From the NCBI RefSeq assembly GCF_005049045.1, contig NZ_SUPK01000001.1:62001-126000 (forward strand): a stretch of DNA of 64,000 nt, in the 5' to 3' direction. The number at the start of each line of letters is the position of its first letter. The first letter of the stretch is position 1. Below the pieces are notes generated by a model. It saw only the letters and a list, made by a program, of their open reading frames with translations, made no database searches and was not told where the DNA came from. A program made the position numbers and the translations under genes. The DNA is from Cohnella pontilimi. Its GTDB lineage: Bacteria; Bacillota; Bacilli; Paenibacillales; Paenibacillaceae. Positions 59,001 through 64,000 of this stretch are shown piece by piece.

Positions 59001-60491
59001 ATGAAGCTGGATGCCGATTTACAGGCGGTTCAGGAAGTGCGGGATTTTCTGAGGGAAGCGAAGGCCGCTCAGAAGCAGCTGGAGACAATGACCCAATCGC
59101 AAATCGACGACATTGTAGCCGCAATGGCAAAGGCCGCGGAAGACGAGGCCGAGAGATTGGGCTCCTTGGCGGCGGAGGAGACGGGTTACGGGAAAGCGGC
59201 CGACAAAAAAACGAAAAATTTGTTCGTCGCCAAAGACGTATACGCCGCCATCAAAGACATGCGGACGGTCGGGATTATCCGAAAGGACGATTCGAACAAG
59301 GTGTGGGAAATCGCTCAGCCGTTCGGGATCGTGGCCGGCATCATTCCTTCAACCAATCCGACGTCGACGGTTATTTTCAAATGCTTGATTTCGATCAAGG
59401 CACGCAACGCCATCGTCATCAGTCCGCACCCGTCGGCGCTTCGCTGCAGCCAGGAATCGGCTCGGGTGATGCGGCAGGCGGCGGAAAAAGCGGGAGCGCC
59501 TCCAGGTTTAATTCATTGCATCAGCCGGCCGTCGATCGAAGCGAGCCAGGAACTGATGAAGCACAAATTGACCGACGTGATCCTGGCGACCGGAGGAACC
59601 GCAATGGTGAAGGCGGCGTACAGCTCCGGCAAGCCGGCATACGGCGTCGGACCGGGCAACGTACCGGTATACGTGCACAAAAGCGCCGATATCGCCAAGG
59701 CGGTCCGTCAGATCTTGCAAAGCAAAACGTTCGACTACGGCACGATCTGCGCTTCCGAGCAGGCGGTCGTCGTCGATAAGACCGTTAAATCGCAGCTGGT
59801 CGAGGAGCTCAAGCGGCAAGGCGCCTATTTTCTGAACGAACAGGATAAGCAGAAGATCGGCTCTGTCGTACTGATCGGAAAAGGATTGAATCCGAAAATT
59901 GTCGGCAAGTCTCCGCAGGTGATCGCGGGCATGGCCGGCGTCTCCGTTCCGGGCGATGCGAGGGTGCTCATAGCTGAAGAAACCGACGTCGGTCTGGAAT
60001 ACCCTTTCTCTGTGGAAAAGTTAAGTCCCTTGCTCGCGTTGTACACCGTAAATGATTGGCAGGAAGGCTGCCGGCGATGCATCGAGTTATTGGAGCTTGG
60101 CGGCCTGGGGCATACGCTTGGCATTCATTGCGAGGATATGCAGGTCATTGAGGCGTTCGGATTGGAGAAACCGGCTTCACGCATCGTGGTCAACAGCGGC
60201 ACTACATTCGGCGGAATCGGCGCCACCACCGGCATTCAGCCTTCCATGACGCTCGGATGCGGTTCATTCGGCAACAACATCACGTCGGACAATATCGGTC
60301 CGCAGCACTTGCTTAACATCAAGCGCGTTGCGTTCGGAATTCGGGAGATGGAGACGACACCGGATCAGAAGGCGGCTCATGCTGTCGATCGGACCGTTCA
60401 AGCCATCGAGAGCCGCGGCGAACTGGGCATTACGCGCGATGAAGTGATGCAAATCGTGAAAAGCGTGCTTTCCGAACTTCAATCCCAATAG
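59001..60491 (+). CDS. eutE: CoA-acylating acetaldehyde dehydrogenase (EutE/PduP type)
   Basis: 496 residues. N-terminal helix, NAD motifs, 'GPGNVPVYVHKSADIAKAV' and catalytic Cys in 'FDYGTICASEQAVV' near 253. The C-terminus 'TRDEVMQIVKSVLSELQSQ' is a short amphipathic helix after a linker, like an encapsulation peptide. It converts acetaldehyde (or propanal) and CoA to acyl-CoA inside the compartment. The start ATG follows GAAGGGAG by 12 bases. Confidence 0.93.
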   Translation: MKLDADLQAVQEVRDFLREAKAAQKQLETMTQSQIDDIVAAMAKAAEDEAERLGSLAAEETGYGKAADKKTKNLFVAKDVYAAIKDMRTVGIIRKDDSNKVWEIAQPFGIVAGIIPSTNPTSTVIFKCLISIKARNAIVISPHPSALRCSQESARVMRQAAEKAGAPPGLIHCISRPSIEASQELMKHKLTDVILATGGTAMVKAAYSSGKPAYGVGPGNVPVYVHKSADIAKAVRQILQSKTFDYGTICASEQAVVVDKTVKSQLVEELKRQGAYFLNEQDKQKIGSVVLIGKGLNPKIVGKSPQVIAGMAGVSVPGDARVLIAEETDVGLEYPFSVEKLSPLLALYTVNDWQEGCRRCIELLELGGLGHTLGIHCEDMQVIEAFGLEKPASRIVVNSGTTFGGIGATTGIQPSMTLGCGSFGNNITSDNIGPQHLLNIKRVAFGIREMETTPDQKAAHAVDRTVQAIESRGELGITRDEVMQIVKSVLSELQSQ

Positions 60492-60534
60492 AGAGCTTTA
60501 AACGGCTCCAAACACAAAACGAGGAGGATTTACA

Positions 60535-60822
60535 ATGGCAGGAGAACTGGCAGCACTCGGTATGGTGGAAACGAAAGGTTTGGTAGGATCGATCGAGGCG
60601 GCAGACGCCATGGTCAAAGCTGCAAACGTGAAGCTGATCGGCAAGGTGCATGTAGGCGGCGGTCTGGTGACCGTCATGGTTCGCGGCGACGTAGGCGCAG
60701 TAAAAGCGGCAACGGATGCCGGTGCGGCAGCGGCGGAAAAAGTCGGCGAGCTCGTATCCGTACACGTCATTCCTCGCCCGCACGGCGATATTGAGTTCAT
60801 TCTTCCGAAGCTCGAAGGATAA
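60535..60822 (+). CDS. eutM: Main BMC hexamer shell protein, EutM/PduA type
   Basis: GAGGAGG precedes the ATG; 95 residues, one BMC domain. '[20 protein letters not shown]' and '[20 protein letters not shown]' and '[13 protein letters not shown]' are the family pattern. Hexamers tile the shell facets; pores pass small polar metabolites. Confidence 0.96.
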   Translation: MAGELAALGMVETKGLVGSIEAADAMVKAANVKLIGKVHVGGGLVTVMVRGDVGAVKAATDAGAAAAEKVGELVSVHVIPRPHGDIEFILPKLEG

Positions 60823-60830
60823 TGTGACCC

Positions 60831-61616
60831 ATGGCGCTCATTACGGAAACGTATCTGCGTGCCCGGCTGGTATCCGGCATCCCGAATCCGTTTCCGCTGT
60901 CCGAAGGGGATAAGCTGACACCGGCCGCGGCCGATTTTCTGAAGAACAGGGGCATCGCCACCACACGGCTTGCGTCCGATCCGGTCCATCTCCGGGAAAG
61001 CGCTAAATCCGGCGGTCTGACGATGCCGGTGGGCGTATCGAATCGCCATGTCCACCTGTCGCCGGAGCATGTGGAAGCTTTGTTCGGTCCGGGATACAGC
61101 TTGACGCCTCTTCGGGAACTGTCGCAAAAAGGGCAGTTCGCCGCGAAAGAGACCGTGACGCTGGTCGGACCGAAAGGTATCATTCCCCACGTGCGAATTC
61201 TCGGACCTTCTCGGGGCGCTTCCCAGGTGGAAATTTCCCGCACCGACGGGTTTACACTGGGGATTCATCCGGAAGTTCGTCTTTCGGGCAACATCGAAGG
61301 TACGCCGGGCATCACCCTTGTGAGCGAGAAAGCCGCCTTGGTGCTGCAGCAAGGATTAATCGTGGCGAAAAACCACGTGCATATGTCACCGGATGACGCG
61401 GAGAGGTTTCAAGTGGTCAATGGCGACAGCCTGATCGTGCAGACGCTGGGCGACCGGCCGGTGTTGTTCGCCGATGTGATCGTGAGGGTGAACCCGAAGT
61501 TTTCGCTCGACTTTCACATCGATAACGATGAGGCGAACGCAGCTTATCTTCGAACGGGTGACGTCGTGCGCGTCATCGGCATAAACGGTGAGCTCACCGG
61601 TTCCGTCAGGGGGTAG
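60831..61616 (+). CDS. pduL: Phosphate propanoyl/acetyltransferase, PduL type
   Basis: 261 residues, longer than the about 210 of typical PduL. The two zinc/His motifs are present: 'VGVSNRHVHLSPEHVEALFG' near 65 and 'AKNHVHMSPDDAERF' near 179. The extra first about 60 residues include 'LTPAAADFLKNRGI', a motif also found in the product at 61623. The enzyme converts acyl-CoA to acyl-phosphate, recycling CoA for EutE. It starts eight bases after eutM. Confidence 0.93.
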   Translation: MALITETYLRARLVSGIPNPFPLSEGDKLTPAAADFLKNRGIATTRLASDPVHLRESAKSGGLTMPVGVSNRHVHLSPEHVEALFGPGYSLTPLRELSQKGQFAAKETVTLVGPKGIIPHVRILGPSRGASQVEISRTDGFTLGIHPEVRLSGNIEGTPGITLVSEKAALVLQQGLIVAKNHVHMSPDDAERFQVVNGDSLIVQTLGDRPVLFADVIVRVNPKFSLDFHIDNDEANAAYLRTGDVVRVIGINGELTGSVRG

Positions 61617-61622
61617 CGGAGG

Positions 61623-62435
61623 ATGGAGATCAAACAGCTGGTGGAATCGATCGTCCGCGAGCTCGTGTATACGTTGGAGGCGGAAGCGGTCCGGCAGCAG
61701 CCGAAGGTGTTGTACGTATTTGGCGACAGCACCGCACATGAAGCATACAGCGATCATTTCATTTTGCTGAACATTCACGGGATTCGCCACGACATGCTGC
61801 TGCTCGACGGAGAGACTTCCGGATGGCTCGGCAAGCACAAGATCGAAAGCGGAGGCCCCGGCAAAGTGATCGCGGTTGATGAATATGCGCCGGCGCCGCT
61901 GGAACTGCCGCTTGAATATGACGGGATCGTCATTCCGGAAATCGACCTGGACAACGCCGCACGATCCGCACTGGGGATTCGGGGAACGGTGATGTCGGAA
62001 ATCATTTTCGCCTCGCTGACCTTGAATCGATTCGTATTGGTGGGCGAAGATGTTCCCGGACTGAAGAAAGCGGACCGGCGGACGCTGAAAACCTTAACCT
62101 TGACGCAACCTTACGCAAATCTGTTCGACTCCCACAAGCGGCAGATGGCTTCTCTGGGCGTCGTATTTGCTCCGCGCGAGAAGCTCGCCGAACAGGCAGC
62201 GTCCATGTGCGGCGGCCTCAGTGTGAGCGGCGGTGAGAGACCGCATAGCCGAACAGCCGAAGACAGCCTGACATTCAACGGACGGCTTGTGACGGAACAG
62301 TGGGTCAGGCAGCAGCTGCGAACGAACGGGTCATGGAACCGGCTTTCGGTCGGCAAAGGAACGATCCTTTCTCCGCTGGCCAAAGATCTGCTGAAGGAAA
62401 AAGGCATCGCCGTCCACGATGCGGATGAAAGGTGA
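61623..62435 (+). CDS. Microcompartment-associated protein of unknown function
   Basis: 270 residues. The start 'MEIKQLVESIVRELVYTLE' is an amphipathic helix like an encapsulation peptide, followed by an alpha/beta flavoprotein-like middle (about 25-195: 'VLYVFGDSTAHEAYSDHFIL', 'GIVIPEIDLDN') and a C-terminal motif 'ILSPLAKDLLKEKGIAVHD'. I do not recognise a named enzyme; the fold impression is weak. The motif at the end repeats one in PduL. It is likely a lumen protein. Confidence 0.75.
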   Translation: MEIKQLVESIVRELVYTLEAEAVRQQPKVLYVFGDSTAHEAYSDHFILLNIHGIRHDMLLLDGETSGWLGKHKIESGGPGKVIAVDEYAPAPLELPLEYDGIVIPEIDLDNAARSALGIRGTVMSEIIFASLTLNRFVLVGEDVPGLKKADRRTLKTLTLTQPYANLFDSHKRQMASLGVVFAPREKLAEQAASMCGGLSVSGGERPHSRTAEDSLTFNGRLVTEQWVRQQLRTNGSWNRLSVGKGTILSPLAKDLLKEKGIAVHDADER

Positions 62436-62441
62436 GAACCT

Positions 62442-62726
62442 ATGTTTTTAGGAAAAGTGATCGGCAGCGTATGGGCGACCCAGAAAGAAGAAGGCATGGA
62501 CAATCTCAAGCTGATGATCGTGCAGCCGCTCGATTTCCGGGAGCGTGAGTCCGGCCAGACGGTGATTGCCGCAGACCGGATCGGAGCCGGGGTGGGCGAG
62601 AAAGTGATCGTCTCCCGGGGAAGCCCGGCGCGCATTTTGTTCAGCGGAAAGCAGGTGCCGGTCGATGCGATGATCGTCGGCATCGTCGACAGCTTCGAGC
62701 TCGGGCTGGATCCGGACGAAGGATAA
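62442..62726 (+). CDS. eutN: BMC vertex protein, EutN/CcmL family
   Basis: 94 residues: 'MFLGKVIGSVWATQKEEGMD' is the pentamer signature, with 'LMIVQPLDFRERESGQTVIA' and 'DRIGAGVGEKVIVSRGSPAR'. It closes the shell vertices. It starts six bases after the preceding gene. Confidence 0.95.
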   Translation: MFLGKVIGSVWATQKEEGMDNLKLMIVQPLDFRERESGQTVIAADRIGAGVGEKVIVSRGSPARILFSGKQVPVDAMIVGIVDSFELGLDPDEG

Positions 62727-62748
62727 GCCCTGGGAAGGGGGAGATAGG

Positions 62749-63090
62749 ATGGAACAGCAGAAGCAGAGGGTCATCCAGGAATATGTGCCCGGCAAACAGC
62801 TGACGCTGGCCCATGTGATCGCCAACCCCGATCCGATTTTGTATACGAAATTGGGCATAGAGGAAGCCAACGCGCTCGGGATTTTAACGTTCACTCCGAC
62901 GGAGACGGCGATCATTGCCGCGGATATCGCCACGAAGGCCGCCAGCGTGGGCATCGGATATTTGGACCGGTTCACCGGTTCGCTCGTCATCGTAGGCGAA
63001 GTGGCGGCGGTGGAAATGGCGATTCAAGCGGTGAACGTGTTTCTCGAGGAAAAGCTGAAGTTTACGATTGCTCCGCTCACGAGGTCATAA
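62749..63090 (+). CDS. eutS: BMC shell protein, EutS/PduU type
   Basis: 113 residues. A permuted BMC domain with the N-terminal beta-barrel strand 'VIQEYVPGKQLTLAHVIANP', then 'LGILTFTPTETAIIAADIAT' and 'GSLVIVGEVAAVEMAIQAVN'. The 'VPGKQLTLAHVIA' pattern is diagnostic. It is a minor facet protein with a capped pore. GGGGGAG precedes the ATG. Confidence 0.95.
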   Translation: MEQQKQRVIQEYVPGKQLTLAHVIANPDPILYTKLGIEEANALGILTFTPTETAIIAADIATKAASVGIGYLDRFTGSLVIVGEVAAVEMAIQAVNVFLEEKLKFTIAPLTRS

Positions 63091-63094
63091 CCCT

Positions 63095-63547
63095 ATGAAA
63101 AAAGTGATGATCATCGGAGCGGTCGGAGCCGGAAAATCGACACTGGTAAAGGCGCTGTTCGGCGAACGGCAGCCGGCGGCCAAAACGCAAAGTCTTGTCT
63201 ATCGCGATTGGATCATCGACACGCCGGGAGAGTACAGCGAGAATCCGCTTTACTACCGGTCGTTGATGGCGACTTCTCATGAGGCCGCAGCGGTGCTGCT
63301 CGTGCACGACGCGACCCGGGAACGAAACTATTTTCCGCCGGGATTTGCGAGCGGGTTTCCGATTCCCGCGCTGGGGGCGGTCACGAAAGCCGATGACCCG
63401 AAAGCCGATGCCAAGCGGGCGGTCTCGCTTCTCCGTCAGTCGCTTCCGGAAGGCGACATCTATATTACTTCTTCTCTGCAAGGAGACGGAGTTGAGACGC
63501 TGAAGCGAAAGCTGCTCTCCATCGTGGCACCGGGCAGCGACTTATGA
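63095..63547 (+). CDS. eutP: EutP/PduV-type small GTPase-like protein
   Basis: ATG 63095; 150 residues. P-loop 'IIGAVGAGKSTLVKALFGE' near 6, 'WIIDTPGEYSENP' (DxxG-like) near 47 and 'AVTKADDP' (T/NKxD) near 98. Members hydrolyse NTPs, or phosphorylate acetate in some cases; PduV may place the organelle. It starts five bases after eutS. Confidence 0.92.
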   Translation: MKKVMIIGAVGAGKSTLVKALFGERQPAAKTQSLVYRDWIIDTPGEYSENPLYYRSLMATSHEAAAVLLVHDATRERNYFPPGFASGFPIPALGAVTKADDPKADAKRAVSLLRQSLPEGDIYITSSLQGDGVETLKRKLLSIVAPGSDL

Positions 63548-63624
63548 AAGGGCTTTCTTTTGATGTCAGTTCTATGTAAAAATGGTCGATATAGGACAAA
63601 CTCCGAAGACGATGGAGGCTGGTC

Positions 63625-64000
63625 ATGGTATCGATCAAGGAACTTTGTCTCACCCAAACGACATTGACTGCGGAACATGCCGCGATTATCGAAGACTTTG
63701 CCAAGCATTTGCAGCTTATCGCGGATGTCTCGCAATCGGATGTATTCATCGACTGTCCGCTCACGGACAAAGGATCGGCACTGGTCGTCGCCCAATCTTT
63801 TCCGTCGACGGCGCCGTCTCTCTATCAGACTTCAGTGGTCGGCCAGCTTGCGTATTCAAATAATGAACCGGCCGTGCTGTTCTCGCTCGTATCGGGCCAG
63901 CCGGTGATCGGTTCCCGGGGCATCTCGCAGGAACAGATCGCCATGCAGCAGCATGTCGTGCCGATTCGGGCGGAAGACGGCCAGGTGATCGGCGTGCTGA
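63625..64000 (+). CDS. eutW: EutW-like sensor histidine kinase, N-terminal part (cut by window end)
   Basis: The ATG at 63625 follows GGAGG by seven bases and the frame stays open to the last base, 125 residues. The segment resembles the substrate-sensing domain of EutW/PduS-like kinases: 'GSALVVAQSFPST', 'VSGQPVIGSRGISQEQ' and 'QQHVVPIRAEDGQVIGVL'. EutW phosphorylates EutV, an ANTAR-domain antiterminator, in response to ethanolamine. The catalytic part and EutV should lie downstream. Confidence 0.8.
   Translation, partial: MVSIKELCLTQTTLTAEHAAIIEDFAKHLQLIADVSQSDVFIDCPLTDKGSALVVAQSFPSTAPSLYQTSVVGQLAYSNNEPAVLFSLVSGQPVIGSRGISQEQIAMQQHVVPIRAEDGQVIGVL

Overview
The window looks like chromosome from an endospore-forming, GC-rich member of the Bacillales, most likely Paenibacillaceae. 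This rests on Bacillus-type ribosome binding sites (AAAGGAGG), frequent GTG/TTG starts, and many Bacillales families (YitT, YhfW-like, BpsA-like type III PKS, YteA-like, Ku/LigD, AdaA/AdaB/AlkA, YqkE-like, YheC/D- and CotS-like, CotF-like). No rRNA, tRNA, CRISPR array, insertion sequence or replication origin was recognised.

Layout. 1-7.5 kb: end of an MFS transporter, a YitT membrane protein, a large secreted YhcR-like nuclease/5'-nucleotidase, and a FAD/Rieske oxidoreductase. 7.5-10.5 kb: an overlapping type III polyketide synthase / methyltransferase / FAD oxidoreductase operon. 10.5-15.7 kb: a DUF421 membrane protein, then a DNA-repair block (YteA-like, Ku, ligase-only LigD; AlkA divergent from AdaA-AdaB). 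15.7-16.85 kb: a 1.1 kb stretch with a possible 51-codon gene and two families of degenerate hairpin repeats. 16.85-28.9 kb: mostly single housekeeping or envelope genes. 28.9-32.3 kb: a leftward ABC exporter / TetR / EamA operon whose promoter lies between two identical-core operators. 32.5-34.1 kb: an AT-rich MBL-Rieske fusion gene. 34.3-37.4 kb: a three-gene sugar or polyol catabolic operon.

37.8-53.6 kb is a spore-surface region. It holds a GT-C-like membrane protein, two GT4 glycosyltransferases, a CotS-like kinase fold, a YheC/D-like ATP-grasp protein, and a five-gene CotF-like/alcohol dehydrogenase operon. Inside it sits a complete thiazole-forming RiPP (TOMM) cluster of the heterocycloanthracin/sonorensin type: an 18-Cys precursor, an ocin-ThiF-like maturation protein, a YcaO fusion and a SagB-type dehydrogenase. 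The precursor has a sigma-K-like promoter (AC, 17 nt, CATACATTA), and the same CATACATT element precedes neighbouring coat-type genes. The TOMM may therefore be made during sporulation in the mother cell.

53.7-57.5 kb: an operon of an APH-fold kinase, a MurG-like transferase, an inositol-monophosphatase-family protein, a GNAT and a histidine phosphatase. 57.6 kb to the end: an ethanolamine-type bacterial microcompartment operon (EutL, BMC with C-terminal extension, acetaldehyde dehydrogenase, EutM, PduL/EutD, an uncharacterised protein, EutN, EutS/PduU, EutP, start of an EutW-like kinase). Its leader carries an intrinsic terminator overlapped by a small hexaloop hairpin, suggesting EutV-type antitermination. 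Genes for ethanolamine ammonia-lyase are not in the window and may lie downstream.
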